A stretch of 64,000 bases of DNA. It comes from Mesorhizobium australicum WSM2073 (GTDB lineage Bacteria > Pseudomonadota > Alphaproteobacteria > Rhizobiales > Rhizobiaceae). How positions within the stretch are numbered: position 1 is the first letter of the stretch; each line of letters opens with the position of its first letter. The notes beneath the pieces are model-generated. The model made no database searches, was not told where the DNA came from, and saw nothing but the letters and a program-made list of their open reading frames with translations. The DNA is taken from positions 1,116,001 through 1,180,000 of the forward strand of contig NC_019973.1 of the NCBI RefSeq assembly GCF_000230995.2, written 5' to 3'. This document shows positions 8,499 through 17,334 of the stretch, piece by piece. A program made the translations under genes and the position numbers.

Positions 8499-9050
8499 AT
8501 GGATCTCATCCGTCAGCTCGAGGCCGAACAGGCCGCCAAGATCGAAGCCAAGCGCAAGCTTCCCGAATTCCAGCCCGGCGACACCGTGCGCGTCCAGGTC
8601 CGCGTGACCGAAGGCACCCGCACCCGCGTCCAGGCTTATGAGGGCGTCGTCATCGCCCGCGCCGGTTCCGGCTTCCAGGAAAATTTCACCGTCCGCAAGA
8701 TCTCCTACGGCGAAGGCGTCGAGCGCGTGTTCCCCGTCTACTCGCCGATGGTCGAAGGCGTCGAGATCGTGCGCCGCGGCAAGGTGCGTCGCGCCAAGCT
8801 CTATTACCTGCGCGATCGTCGCGGCAAGTCGGCCCGTATTTCGGAAAACACCGGCGTGCGCGCCCGCAAGCTCAATGATGAGGAGCGCGACGCGCTGAAC
8901 GCCGAGAAGGCGCGCATCGAGGCCGAGAAGGTCGCAGCCGCCCAGGCGCTGGCCGCCGAGACGGCCGCCAAGGAAGCCGCCGAGAAGAAGGCAGCCGCCG
9001 AGGCTGAAGCAGCAGCCAAGGCTGCCGCCGAAGCGACCCCGGCCGAATAA
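8499..9050 (+). CDS. rplS: 50S ribosomal protein L19 with an Ala/Glu-rich tail
   Basis: The protein has 183 residues. The first ~115 form L19 ([71 protein letters not shown]), which sits at the 30S-50S interface. The remaining ~65 residues are an Ala/Glu/Lys helix-forming extension (repeats of [18 protein letters not shown]). Such extensions are seen in Rhizobiales L19. An intrinsic terminator follows directly. Confidence 0.96.
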   Translation: MDLIRQLEAEQAAKIEAKRKLPEFQPGDTVRVQVRVTEGTRTRVQAYEGVVIARAGSGFQENFTVRKISYGEGVERVFPVYSPMVEGVEIVRRGKVRRAKLYYLRDRRGKSARISENTGVRARKLNDEERDALNAEKARIEAEKVAAAQALAAETAAKEAAEKKAAAEAEAAAKAAAEATPAE

Positions 9051-9072
9051 GAGTTTGACGAAGGAATTTGAA

Positions 9073-9098
9073 AAAGGCGGCTTCGGCCGCCTTTTTTT
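9073..9098 (+). terminator. Intrinsic terminator of rplS
   Basis: AAAGGCGGC (9073-9081), loop TTCG, GCCGCCTTT (9086-9094) and a T run to about 9098. The UUCG tetraloop and 9-bp stem make it strong. It lies 23 bases after the rplS stop. Confidence 0.9.
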
Positions 9099-9148
9099 CG
9101 TTTCACCGAACTGTGAACGGGTTCAGCCTCGGAGATCGGGATCGGCAA

Positions 9149-9189
9149 TTGACGTCCAATCGTTTTGTGTACTAACTAATCGTGCACAA
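9149..9189 (+). promoter_or_regulatory. ohr promoter with candidate OhrR operator
   Basis: A -35-like TTGACG (9149-9154) is followed 17-18 bases on by a weak -10 region in TAACTAAT (9173-9180). Around it lies the inverted repeat TTGTGTAC (9165-9172) / GTGCACAA (9182-9189), 7 of 8 pairs matching with a 9-base spacer. An AT-rich dyad over the -10 region fits repression by OhrR, whose gene is downstream. The match to known OhrR boxes is by architecture only. Confidence 0.55.
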
Positions 9190-9208
9190 TCTAATTGGAG
9201 AATGGAAG

Positions 9209-9622
9209 ATGGCACTCTACATCACGCAGGCCCACGTGACGGGCGGTCGCGCCGGCCATGGCGAAACCAGCGATGGCCTGCTCAAGGTCGATCTGGCAAT
9301 GCCCAAGGAGCTCGGCGGACCAGGTGGCGCGACCAATCCCGAACAGCTTTTCGCCATCGGCTATGCCGCCTGCTTCGAAAGCGCGATCCGCTTCGTGGCG
9401 CGCAAGCAGAAGCTGCCGCTCGAGGATGCAGCGGTAGCGGCCACCGTCAGCCTGCTCCCCAATGGCGAAGGCTTCAAGCTCGGCGTCGCGTTGGCAGCGG
9501 AGACGAAAGGCCTTGATCAGGCGGCGGCTGAAGCGCTTGTATCGGCGGCGCATCAGATTTGCCCCTATTCGAATGCCATCAGGGGCAATGTCGAGGTGGC
9601 GCTTTCGGTAAAGGTGGCATGA
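9209..9622 (+). CDS. ohr: Organic hydroperoxide resistance protein Ohr
   Basis: The 137-residue thiol peroxidase of the Ohr/OsmC fold reduces organic hydroperoxides with lipoylated partners. The start MALYITQAH at ATG 9209 has GGAGAATGGAAG upstream; an in-frame ATG at 9182 lies inside the operator and is less likely. The two catalytic cysteines are Cys55 in IGYAACFESA and the resolving Cys in HQICPYSNA near the C-terminus. MPKELGGPGGATNPEQLFA is the Ohr-type substrate loop. It overlaps ohrR by ATGA. Expression is expected to be induced by organic peroxides through OhrR. Confidence 0.94.
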   Translation: MALYITQAHVTGGRAGHGETSDGLLKVDLAMPKELGGPGGATNPEQLFAIGYAACFESAIRFVARKQKLPLEDAAVAATVSLLPNGEGFKLGVALAAETKGLDQAAAEALVSAAHQICPYSNAIRGNVEVALSVKVA

Positions 9623-10119
9623 CGACAAAAGTCGAAACGAAAGCCAGAGAAGCCCCGGCGGAGGCCGCCCGGGCGCACCCGGTGCCACGGCTCGATCAAC
9701 AGCTCTGTTTCGCGCTCTATTCGGCGAGCGGATTGATGACCAAGCTTTACCGACCGTTGCTCGATCCGCTCGGCCTGACCTATCCGCAATATCTGGTGAT
9801 GCTGGCGCTGTGGGAACGCGCGCCGAGCACGGTGGGCGACCTTGGCGAAGCGCTCGGCCTGGATTCAGCGACGCTGACCCCGCTGCTCAAGCGAATGGAA
9901 GCGGGCGGCCTCGTCACCCGCCGGCGCGATGCCGACGACGAGCGCCGGGTGCTGGTCGAGCCGACGGCCAAGGGCCAGGCGCTGCGCGCGAACATGAAGG
10001 ATGTGCAGGCGGCGCTCGATTGCGGCATGCCGCTGGAGCGGGCTGAGCTCAAAACCCTTCACGGCACGCTCACCCGCCTTGTCGCGGGATTGCGCGAAGC
10101 CGCGACCGAGCAAGATTGA
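9619..10119 (+). CDS. ohrR: MarR-family organic peroxide sensor OhrR
   Basis: The 166-residue winged-helix repressor has the sensing cysteine Cys30 in DQQLCFALYSASGLM, at the same place as the reactive Cys of known OhrR proteins. The recognition helix region is LGEALGLDSATLTPLLKRMEAGGL and the wing is RRRDADDERRVLVEPT. The start ATG 9619 overlaps the ohr stop. Compared with Bacillus OhrR the N-terminus is extended by about 15 polar residues. Oxidation of Cys30 should release it from the ohr operator at 9165-9189, giving autoregulation of the pair. Confidence 0.92.
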   Translation: MTTKVETKAREAPAEAARAHPVPRLDQQLCFALYSASGLMTKLYRPLLDPLGLTYPQYLVMLALWERAPSTVGDLGEALGLDSATLTPLLKRMEAGGLVTRRRDADDERRVLVEPTAKGQALRANMKDVQAALDCGMPLERAELKTLHGTLTRLVAGLREAATEQD

Positions 10120-10289
10120 TCGAGGCAAGGACTGTCCTCAAAAACCGCCTCCCGGACGCACTGGAATCCACGTTAACGCGCAAGGTCGCGGTGGACCCGT
10201 CTTGCAAGGCGCTTGCGGAAAGCTAAAGTCGGCGCCGGATTTCTCTGCCGCGCAAGCATCGCGCGGCCAATCATTTCGGGGAGTGTGTC

Positions 10290-11087
10290 ATGACCAAATC
10301 GAAATTGCTGCTGGCCGGCCTGTTGGCCCTGGTCCTGGCGCCCGTTGCCGCCTTCGCGCAGGCGCTGCCCGATCTCGGCGGCAGACAAGTGGTGGTGGTG
10401 ACTGAAAACGCCTATCCGCCGCTGCAGTTCATCGACGCCAAGACGGGAAAACAGATCGGCTGGGAATATGACGCGATGAACGAGATCGCCAAGCGGCTCA
10501 ATTTCAAGGTCGAGTACCAGAACACCTCCTGGGATGCGATGATCCAGGCGGTTTCCGACAACCAGTACAACATCGGCATGACCGGCATCACCATCAAGGA
10601 CGACCGCAAGCAGAAGGTGGATTTCTCCGACCCCTATATGCGCTCGGAACAGTTCATGCTGGTGCGCGGCGATGAAAGCCGCTTCACCGACGCCAAGACC
10701 TTCGGCGCCTTCAAGGACGGACTGATCGGCGCACAGGCCGGCACCACGCCTTTCTACACCGCCGTCTACAGTGTGCTCGACGGCAATGAGCAGAACCCGC
10801 GCATCAAACTGTTCGAGACGTTTGGCGCCACCGTCCAGGCACTGAAGTCCGGCGACGTCGATGTCGTGCTGACCGACGGCACCGCCGGCAAGGGTTATGT
10901 CGATGCTTCGGAGGGCAAGCTGAAGCTGATCGGCGGCCCGCTCGGCACCGAGGATTTCGGCTTCATCTTCCCCAAGGGCTCCGACCTCGTGAAGCCGGTC
11001 AACGCCGCGATCGCAGCGCTGAAGGCGGATGGCACCTTCGATGCGCTGAACAAGAAGTGGTTCCTTGATTACAAGATGGGGCAGTGA
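10290..11087 (+). CDS. Amino-acid ABC transporter substrate-binding protein
   Basis: This is a periplasmic solute-binding protein of 265 residues (SBP_bac_3 family). The signal peptide LLLAGLLALVLAPVAAFAQA is cleaved after FAQA. The mature part shows VVVTENAYPPLQFID, GWEYDAMNEIAKRL, the amino-acid-binding loop GMTGITIKDDRKQKVDFSDPY and the AQAGTT motif. The ligand is probably a polar amino acid, but specificity is not readable. It is followed by one permease gene (11175); no ATP-binding gene follows, so the ATPase must be encoded elsewhere. Confidence 0.9.
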   Translation: MTKSKLLLAGLLALVLAPVAAFAQALPDLGGRQVVVVTENAYPPLQFIDAKTGKQIGWEYDAMNEIAKRLNFKVEYQNTSWDAMIQAVSDNQYNIGMTGITIKDDRKQKVDFSDPYMRSEQFMLVRGDESRFTDAKTFGAFKDGLIGAQAGTTPFYTAVYSVLDGNEQNPRIKLFETFGATVQALKSGDVDVVLTDGTAGKGYVDASEGKLKLIGGPLGTEDFGFIFPKGSDLVKPVNAAIAALKADGTFDALNKKWFLDYKMGQ

Positions 11088-11174
11088 GCCAATCTTGTTG
11101 AGGGCGTGGTCTGATGGGCAGGGATTTGCGTTGGCGCGTCCCTCTCGCAGTTCTTGCGTCGCCGACCTCTGCTA

Positions 11175-11984
11175 ATGGCAGCCCCCACCATTTCCAAACC
11201 CGACTTCCCCTGGTGGCTCGCCGTTGCCGGTGTCCTTGCGCTGGCGGCCGCCCTCGCCATCGCCGCCAGCGATCTCTATGCGCAGGTCTTCGCCACTGTC
11301 GCCAAGGGCATCGGCATCACCATCTTCGTCACCGTGATCGCCTTTGTCCTGGCGTCGGTGATCGGCCTCGGCATCGCTTTGATGGGACTGTCGGGTTCGG
11401 CCTGGCTGCGGCAGATCGCGCGCTTCTATGTCGAGATCATTCGCGGCGTGCCGATCCTGGTGCTGCTGTTCTGGATAGCCTTTGCCGGCGCGCCGGCCTT
11501 CGTCGCGGCCTGGAACGGGCTGACCGCGCCATTGCAGAATGCCGGCGTCCTCGGCGAATTGCTGGTGCGTGACGTGTCGTTGCTGTGGCGTGCCATCATG
11601 GCGCTGACCATCGGCTATTCGGCCTTCATCTCCGAGGTTTTTCGCGCCGGCATCCAGTCGGTCGAGAAAGGACAGATCGAGGCAGCGAAGGCTTTGGGGC
11701 TGAGCCGTGCGCAGCGCTTCCGGCTGGTCGTGTTCCCACAGGCGATCCGCACCATCCTGCCGCCGCTCGGCAATGATTTCGTCGCCCTGGTCAAGGATTC
11801 CTCGCTGGTCTCGGTGCTCGGCGTCGCCGACATCACGCAGATGGGCAAAGTGTATGCCGCCGGCTCGTTCCGCTTCTTCGAGACCTATTCGATAACAGCC
11901 TATATCTATCTCATCCTCACCGTCGGCCTGTCGCTGGCGCTCAGGGCGCTGGAGCGGCGTTTGCGCCGCCAGCACGAGGAATAG
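11175..11984 (+). CDS. Amino-acid ABC transporter permease
   Basis: The product has about 269 residues from ATG 11175; a TTG at 11154 is an alternative, and neither has a strong ribosome binding site. It is a HisM/GlnP-type inner membrane permease. After an N-terminal transmembrane segment comes GITIFVTVIAFVLASVIGL, the YVEIIRGVPILVLLFWIAF signature, and the EAA loop FISEVFRAGIQSVEKGQIEAAKALGLS that contacts the ATPase. It pairs with the binding protein just upstream. A single permease gene suggests a homodimer. Confidence 0.9.
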   Translation: MAAPTISKPDFPWWLAVAGVLALAAALAIAASDLYAQVFATVAKGIGITIFVTVIAFVLASVIGLGIALMGLSGSAWLRQIARFYVEIIRGVPILVLLFWIAFAGAPAFVAAWNGLTAPLQNAGVLGELLVRDVSLLWRAIMALTIGYSAFISEVFRAGIQSVEKGQIEAAKALGLSRAQRFRLVVFPQAIRTILPPLGNDFVALVKDSSLVSVLGVADITQMGKVYAAGSFRFFETYSITAYIYLILTVGLSLALRALERRLRRQHEE

Positions 11985-12038
11985 TTTTTGGGCCGGGACA
12001 GCGTTACGCTCGGCTGCTTGCCGGAGGAGGAGCTGCCC

Positions 12039-12674
12039 GTGAACATCGACAAGGCCAATGCGGCGCTGGATTCGGTCTATACGGCCGATACGCCCGAAAC
12101 GCTGGCGCGGGCCTATGCCGCATGGGCCGCGACCTATGATGACGAAACCGCCTCGCTCGGGTATCTCCTGCCGTTCCTGATCACCGCCTGGGTGACCCGC
12201 CACGTGCCTGTGGGAGAAGGGCCGCTGCTCGACGCCGGCTGCGGCACGGGCCTGTCGGGACCGTCGCTGAAGGCGCTCGGCTACAGCGACATTGCCGGAC
12301 TCGACCTATCGGACGACATGCTCAAGATCGCCGGCAGCCGCAACGCCTACAGCGAGCTGAAGCAGGCAATGCTGGGCGGCCCGCTGCCATGGCCGGACGG
12401 GCATTTCCGCGCCTTCTTCTCCACCGGTGTGTTCACCATCAGCCACGCGCCGGCCGCCGGCCTGCACGAACTGGTGCGGATCACGAAAAAGGGCGGCCAC
12501 GCCATCTTCACGGTGCGCGACCAGGTGTTTGAGAGTGGCGGTTTTCAGGCTGTGTTCGATGAGTTGGAACAGGCAGCGAAATGGCGGGCGGTTGAGGCAA
12601 GCCCGTGGTTTCGCTGTTACGCCATCGCTGAGCCCGACGCGCTGGTGAAGACTTTTGTGTTCGAGGTGATGTAA
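12039..12674 (+). CDS. Class I SAM-dependent methyltransferase
   Basis: The product has 211 residues from GTG 12039, chosen because GGAGGAGGA lies just upstream. The SAM-binding motif LLDAGCGTGLSGPSLKALG, motif II (IAGLDLSDDMLKIA) and the FSTGVFTISHAP segment show the Methyltransf_11/25 fold. The N-terminal YAAWAATYDDE is typical of small-molecule or Williams-Beuren-like bacterial methyltransferases. The substrate is unknown. The gene follows the ABC permease by 54 bases and may simply ride on its transcript. Confidence 0.82.
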   Translation: MNIDKANAALDSVYTADTPETLARAYAAWAATYDDETASLGYLLPFLITAWVTRHVPVGEGPLLDAGCGTGLSGPSLKALGYSDIAGLDLSDDMLKIAGSRNAYSELKQAMLGGPLPWPDGHFRAFFSTGVFTISHAPAAGLHELVRITKKGGHAIFTVRDQVFESGGFQAVFDELEQAAKWRAVEASPWFRCYAIAEPDALVKTFVFEVM

Positions 12675-12743
12675 GCCGAGGGAAGAAGTGCTGGGGACAC
12701 GCCGCAATTGCCGAAAAGCCAAAACATTGCTATCTAGCCCGCC

Positions 12744-12860
12744 ATGGAAAAGCTTTTCAGCGATCCGGCCTACAAGGGGTTCGTGCTGCAGGACAGAAAA
12801 CGCCTGCCGTCGCGCTTTTCCGCGCGCGTGTCCGGCGCCCTGACCAGCCGACTTCCCTGA
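12744..12860 (+). CDS. Possible 38-residue basic peptide upstream of leuC
   Basis: An ATG at 12744 opens 38 codons ending at TGA 12858-12860 and encodes a basic peptide (MEKLFSDPAYKGFV, then QDRKRLPSRFS). The start has no clear ribosome binding site. The composition (Arg, Ser and Leu rich) is compatible with a real short protein or with chance. It lies 69 bases before leuC, where a leader peptide could act; there is no run of Leu codons, so leucine attenuation is not supported. Confidence 0.3.
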   Translation: MEKLFSDPAYKGFVLQDRKRLPSRFSARVSGALTSRLP

Positions 12861-12929
12861 TCCCTGCCGGCCGGCCGCGGGCTTGCGGCATCAGCTCTTT
12901 CCCATTCTCATATCGACGGATTTACGCAC

Positions 12930-14339
12930 ATGAGCGCACCGCGCACCCTCTACGACAAGATTTTCGACGACCATGTCGTCGACCGCCAGGACGACGGCAC
13001 CTGCCTGCTCTACATCGACCGCCACCTCGTCCATGAGGTGACCAGCCCGCAGGCCTTCGAAGGCCTGCGCATGAGCGGCCGGAAAGTCCGTCACCCGGAA
13101 AAGACGCTGGCCGTGGTCGACCACAACGTCTCGACCTCGCCCGAGCGCAAGTTCGGCATCAAGAACGAGGAAAGCCGCATCCAGGTCGAAGCGCTGGCCA
13201 GGAACGCCAGGGATTTCGGCGTCGAATATTATTCCGAGAACGATATCCGCCAGGGCATCGTTCACATCATCGGCCCCGAGCAGGGCTTTACCTTGCCCGG
13301 CATGACCATCGTCTGCGGCGACAGCCACACCTCCACCCATGGTGCTTTCGGCGCGCTGGCGCACGGCATAGGCACCTCCGAAGTCGAGCATGTGCTGGCG
13401 ACGCAAACGCTGATCCAGCGCAAGGCCAAGAACATGCTGGTGCGCGTCGACGGCCAGCTGCCGGAAGGGGTCACCGCCAAGGACATCATCCTTGCCATCA
13501 TCGGCGAGATCGGCACCGCCGGCGGCACCGGCTATGTCATCGAATATGCCGGCGAGGCGATCCGTGCGCTGTCGATGGAAGGCCGCATGACGATCTGCAA
13601 CATGTCGATCGAGGGCGGCGCGCGCGCCGGCCTGATCGCGGCCGACGAGACCACCTTCGCCTATGTCAAGGACAAGCCGCGCGCGCCGAAGGGCGCTGCC
13701 TGGGACGCGGCACTCGAATACTGGAAGACGCTGCGGACCGACGAAGGCGCGCATTTCGACAAGGTGATCGTGCTCGACGCGGCCAAGCTGCCGCCGATCG
13801 TCTCCTGGGGCTCCTCGCCCGAGGATGTCGTCTCCGTGCAGGGCATCGTGCCGAACCCGGAAGACATCACCGACGAGAACAAGCGCACCTCCAAGCTGCG
13901 CGCGCTCGACTATATGGGCCTGACGCCGGGGACGAAGATCACCGACATCACGCTCGACCGCGTCTTCATCGGCTCCTGCACCAACGGCCGTATCGAGGAT
14001 CTGCGCGCCGTTGCCAAGGTGGTCGAGGGCAAGACAGTCAGCCCGCATGTCGATGCCATGATCGTGCCGGGCTCCGGCCTGGTCAAGGAGCAGGCCGAAG
14101 CCGAGGGGCTGGACAAGATCTTCCGCGCCGCCGGGTTCGACTGGCGCGAGCCGGGCTGTTCGATGTGCCTGGCCATGAACGACGACCGGCTGAAGCCGCA
14201 TGAGCGCTGCGCCTCGACCTCGAACCGCAATTTCGAAGGCCGCCAGGGCTTCAAGGGCCGCACCCACCTGGTGTCGCCGGCCATGGCGGCGGCGGCGGCG
14301 ATTGCCGGCCACTTCGTCGACATTCGCGACTGGAAATAA
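12930..14339 (+). CDS. leuC: 3-isopropylmalate dehydratase large subunit
   Basis: The 469-residue aconitase-family enzyme isomerises 2- to 3-isopropylmalate in leucine synthesis, with LeuD as small subunit (not in this window). The [4Fe-4S] ligands are visible in [14 protein letters not shown] and in GCSMCLAMN. The N-terminal [12 protein letters not shown], the [22 protein letters not shown] motif and the C-terminal [10 protein letters not shown] motif are complete. It follows rplS at a distance, as in other Rhizobiales, with the ohr and ABC genes inserted between. Confidence 0.96.
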   Translation: MSAPRTLYDKIFDDHVVDRQDDGTCLLYIDRHLVHEVTSPQAFEGLRMSGRKVRHPEKTLAVVDHNVSTSPERKFGIKNEESRIQVEALARNARDFGVEYYSENDIRQGIVHIIGPEQGFTLPGMTIVCGDSHTSTHGAFGALAHGIGTSEVEHVLATQTLIQRKAKNMLVRVDGQLPEGVTAKDIILAIIGEIGTAGGTGYVIEYAGEAIRALSMEGRMTICNMSIEGGARAGLIAADETTFAYVKDKPRAPKGAAWDAALEYWKTLRTDEGAHFDKVIVLDAAKLPPIVSWGSSPEDVVSVQGIVPNPEDITDENKRTSKLRALDYMGLTPGTKITDITLDRVFIGSCTNGRIEDLRAVAKVVEGKTVSPHVDAMIVPGSGLVKEQAEAEGLDKIFRAAGFDWREPGCSMCLAMNDDRLKPHERCASTSNRNFEGRQGFKGRTHLVSPAMAAAAAIAGHFVDIRDWK

Positions 14340-14353
14340 ACCACGCGGGAGTT

Positions 14354-14380
14354 GACCCGAGCCTTTGCGGGGCTCGGGTC
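14354..14380. terminator. Convergent hairpin between leuC and the next minus-strand gene
   Basis: GACCCGAGCC (14354-14363) and GGCTCGGGTC (14371-14380) form a perfect 10-bp stem with a 7-base loop. There is no T run on either side, so it may be a bidirectional barrier rather than a strong intrinsic terminator. It touches the stop of the minus-strand gene. Confidence 0.5.
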
Positions 14381-14696
14381 AAGCCTTCCTGTCGCGCCGG
14401 ATGAGTTCGTGGAATTCCTCGCGGCGCCCAGGTTCGTCCGCCGCGACCACGAGCGCCAGCTGCTCCTCGTCGAAGAGCTTGAACCACTCGTCCCATTCGA
14501 CAAGCTCATAGCCGCCGGCGTTGACGGGCCGTTCCGGCTGGTCCTGGTCCTGATAGGCGTGCTGGCCGAACACCAGCCTTAGCATGGGCTGCGTCCCAGC
14601 CTCTGGCGATATGTCGACGATCGCGGGAAAGCCGGCACGCCCGGCAGCCCATGAACGGATTGCATCGTGGTCGGTCAATGTGATCGTGTCGGCCAT
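14379..14696 (-). CDS. Conserved-looking small acidic protein, function unknown
   Basis: The product has 105 residues from ATG 14696, which has AGGAGC seven bases upstream; longer in-frame starts lack this. The protein is acidic, soluble and without a signal peptide or membrane segment. Segments such as MADTITLTDHDAIRSWAAGRAG and VEWDEWFKLFDEEQLALV suggest a compact alpha/beta fold. I do not recognise a family. It lies alone between leuC (convergent) and a diguanylate cyclase (divergent). Confidence 0.7.
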   Translation of the reverse strand: MADTITLTDHDAIRSWAAGRAGFPAIVDISPEAGTQPMLRLVFGQHAYQDQDQPERPVNAGGYELVEWDEWFKLFDEEQLALVVAADEPGRREEFHELIRRDRKA

Positions 14697-14845
14697 GGCC
14701 TGCTCCTGGATTGTGAATTCAGGAACGCTTCCGACAGCACCGGGTTCCCGCAAACATACGGCGCCGACAGCCCAGGCTTAACGGCTTGTTTGGGCTTGCC
14801 CTCTAAGGTCTTCCGTGACGTCAGCAGAGGGGAAGTCACGGTCCT

Positions 14846-16042
14846 TTGGACACCGGCCTGTTCATAGCGTTGCTCAATCCGACGATCGCGCTGGCGCTCG
14901 GCGCGGCCTTCCTCATGCTGTGGTTCCATCAGCGCCATCGCCCCTATCTGGCGGTGCTGGCGCTCAGCTACTGCGTCTCGGCGCCCGGCTTCCTGTTCCA
15001 GTATTTCACCTTGCCCATCGGCGTGACGCTGACCAAGCTGGTGTCGAACATCTGCTTCACCATCGCCGCCTGCTGCCTGTCCGGCGCCATCATCGCCCGC
15101 TACGGCCGGAAGGTGCCCGGTGTGGGGATCGCCGTGCTGGCGGGCGGCGGCCTTGCGGCATTCGCGTGGTTTCTGTTCGTCACCCCGGATCTCACCTGGC
15201 GCATCCTGTCGATGAATTTCGGTTTCGGAGGCGTCAGCCTGCTCGTCGCCGCCGAACTGCGCCCGGTGCGCAACAACGGCCCGACAGAAAAGATCCTGTT
15301 CGTGCTGTCGCTGCTGTCCAGCGTCAATTTCTTCGTGCGCACCCTGGTGGTCGTCATCGCGCACGGGCCCTTCGCCGGCTATGACGGCTTCTACGGCTCG
15401 TCCTACTGGACGACGGCGCTGCTGTCGCACGCGCTGCTGTCGCTGCTGATCGCGCTTTGCCTCTTCACCGCCGCCGCGCTCGACGTGATGAAGGCGCTGA
15501 AGACGGAAACCCACACCGATCCGCTTTCGGGGCTGCTCAACCGCCGAGGGTTCGAGGAGCGCGCCGCCACGCTGCTGCAGCGTTGCGCCATGGCCAAATT
15601 CCCGGTGGCGCTGGTGCTGGCCGACCTCGACCATTTCAAGGCGCTCAACGATATGCACGGGCATGCCGCCGGCGACCGCGTGATCGCGGATTTCGCCGGG
15701 AAGCTGCGCTCGGCCACGGGAGCACGAGGTGCCGCGGGGCGTATCGGCGGCGAGGAATTCGCCGTGCTTTTGCCGCTGACCGATCTCGCCGCGGCGCGGC
15801 TGTTCGCCGAGGCGGTGCGCACACTCTATTCGGCCGGCGGCGTCGACGGGCTTCCCGCCGGCACCAAGGTCACCGCCAGCTTCGGCGTGGCGGCCCGCAG
15901 CGGCGAGGAGACGCTGGAACCGTTGATGCGACGGGCCGACGAGGCGCTTTACAAGGCCAAGAAAAACGGTCGCGACAGCGTGCGCCTCTCCTACGAGCGA
16001 CCGGAGACGGTGTTCGTGCCTGAGCCGCTCAGGGCCAGCTGA
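14846..16042 (+). CDS. Membrane diguanylate cyclase (GGDEF) 1
   Basis: The product has 398 residues from a TTG start at 14846 with AGGGGA upstream; the N-terminus aligns with the next gene from this start. About six transmembrane segments (residues 1-210) form the input domain. The C-terminal GGDEF domain has DPLSGLLNRRGFEE, ADLDHFKALNDMHGH and the active-site loop GRIGGEEFAVLLP. It makes cyclic di-GMP from two GTP. The inhibitory RxxD site normally placed just before GGEEF is not there (GARG instead), so product inhibition is probably absent. No EAL or HD-GYP domain is present. Confidence 0.9.
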   Translation: MDTGLFIALLNPTIALALGAAFLMLWFHQRHRPYLAVLALSYCVSAPGFLFQYFTLPIGVTLTKLVSNICFTIAACCLSGAIIARYGRKVPGVGIAVLAGGGLAAFAWFLFVTPDLTWRILSMNFGFGGVSLLVAAELRPVRNNGPTEKILFVLSLLSSVNFFVRTLVVVIAHGPFAGYDGFYGSSYWTTALLSHALLSLLIALCLFTAAALDVMKALKTETHTDPLSGLLNRRGFEERAATLLQRCAMAKFPVALVLADLDHFKALNDMHGHAAGDRVIADFAGKLRSATGARGAAGRIGGEEFAVLLPLTDLAAARLFAEAVRTLYSAGGVDGLPAGTKVTASFGVAARSGEETLEPLMRRADEALYKAKKNGRDSVRLSYERPETVFVPEPLRAS

Positions 16043-16116
16043 CCGCCGCGTCCGCGCTTCGCGTTAACGTCTTTTTCGCCCGTCGGTGTTTAGCTGTCGG
16101 AGGGGTTTGAGGATAG

Positions 16117-17334
16117 ATGAGCGGCGCCAACTTCATCCTGTTGATCAATCTGGCGGTTGCCGGCCTGCTGGCGGCATCCTTCATGGCTGTCTCGTTCCAT
16201 GATGCCGGCCGCGCGCCGGCGCGCTGGATGGCGTCAGCTTATGTCCTGGGCGTGGTCTATTCGGCGATCGAATTCAGCATTCCGGCCTTCAACGATGCAC
16301 GGCTTCCTGTGGTTACCGCCTTTGCCGTTTTCCTCGGCGCCACCATTGCCTTCAACGGCGGACTTGCCCGCAAATATGGCGTGGCGCCGCCATGGACGCC
16401 GATGCTGTTCTTCCTGGCCGCAACCACCATCGCGGTCTATTTCGTGCAGGATCTGCCGCGCCAGTCGCTCACCCGCATCATGGCCTACCAGCTTCCCTAC
16501 GCCGCCATGCAGTTCGTTGGCCTTGGCATCGTCTGGGCGTCTAGGCAAAGCCGCGGTCGCCTCGATCTGATCCTGATGGCGGTGCTGGCGGCCAGCGGCT
16601 TGCAGTTTGCCTCAAAGCCGTTCATCGCGCATGCGCTCGGCGGCTGGGGCGCCAATCCGCAGGCCTATCTGCAAAGCAGCTACGCGCTGGTGTCGCAATC
16701 GCTGGGCACTGTCTTTGCCCTGGCACTGGCGCTGTTGACGCTGGGCATTCTCGTTCGCGATGTGCTTGCCGAAGTGACGTCGAAGTCGGAGGTGGACACG
16801 CTGTCGGGCCTGCTCAACCGTGGCGGCTTCACGCGTCATGCGGAGCTGGCCGTACACGACGCCACGCGCCTGGGCGTGCCGGTGGCGATGGTCATTGCCG
16901 ATCTCGATCATTTCAAGTCCGTCAACGACAGCTTCGGCCATGCGTCCGGCGACCGGGTGATCGAGGCCTTTGCCGGCCTGCTGCGAGAAGCGGCCGAGGA
17001 CCATCACGTGGTTGGCCGCATCGGCGGCGAGGAGTTCGCCGTTATCCTGACAGGCGCCAACCTTGCAGCCGCCCGGCTGTTCGCGGAAGGCACCCGCCAC
17101 GCGTTCGGCGCATTGCCCATCAGCGGGTTGCCGGCCGACAGCCGCTGCACGTCGAGCTTCGGCATTGCCGAGCTCCACGTGAGCGAGGGGTTTTCCGACC
17201 TGATGCGGCGCGCGGATGAAGCGCTCTACCTGGCAAAGAATGCCGGGCGCGACTGCGTGCGTGTCTCCACCGGGCCAGCCGATGGGCTGGCCGTGTTCAA
17301 AATCGGCCAGGCCCGCATCAACGGCAGGGGCTAA
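16117..17334 (+). CDS. Membrane diguanylate cyclase (GGDEF) 2
   Basis: The 405-residue protein has the same architecture as the preceding gene: about six membrane helices, then a GGDEF domain with VDTLSGLLNRGGFTR, ADLDHFKSVNDSFGH and GRIGGEEFAVIL. The two genes are 74 bases apart and share many motifs, so they look like a tandem duplication that has diverged strongly in the sensory part. The RxxD inhibitory site is again missing (EDHH at that place). The stop overlaps the convergent gene ending at 17318 by 17 bases. Confidence 0.9.
   Translation: MSGANFILLINLAVAGLLAASFMAVSFHDAGRAPARWMASAYVLGVVYSAIEFSIPAFNDARLPVVTAFAVFLGATIAFNGGLARKYGVAPPWTPMLFFLAATTIAVYFVQDLPRQSLTRIMAYQLPYAAMQFVGLGIVWASRQSRGRLDLILMAVLAASGLQFASKPFIAHALGGWGANPQAYLQSSYALVSQSLGTVFALALALLTLGILVRDVLAEVTSKSEVDTLSGLLNRGGFTRHAELAVHDATRLGVPVAMVIADLDHFKSVNDSFGHASGDRVIEAFAGLLREAAEDHHVVGRIGGEEFAVILTGANLAAARLFAEGTRHAFGALPISGLPADSRCTSSFGIAELHVSEGFSDLMRRADEALYLAKNAGRDCVRVSTGPADGLAVFKIGQARINGRG

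Noticed and set aside
10120..10289. Search for a promoter or operator before the amino-acid binding protein
   Set aside because: No distinct -35/-10, dyad or riboswitch-like structure stood out in the 170 bases.
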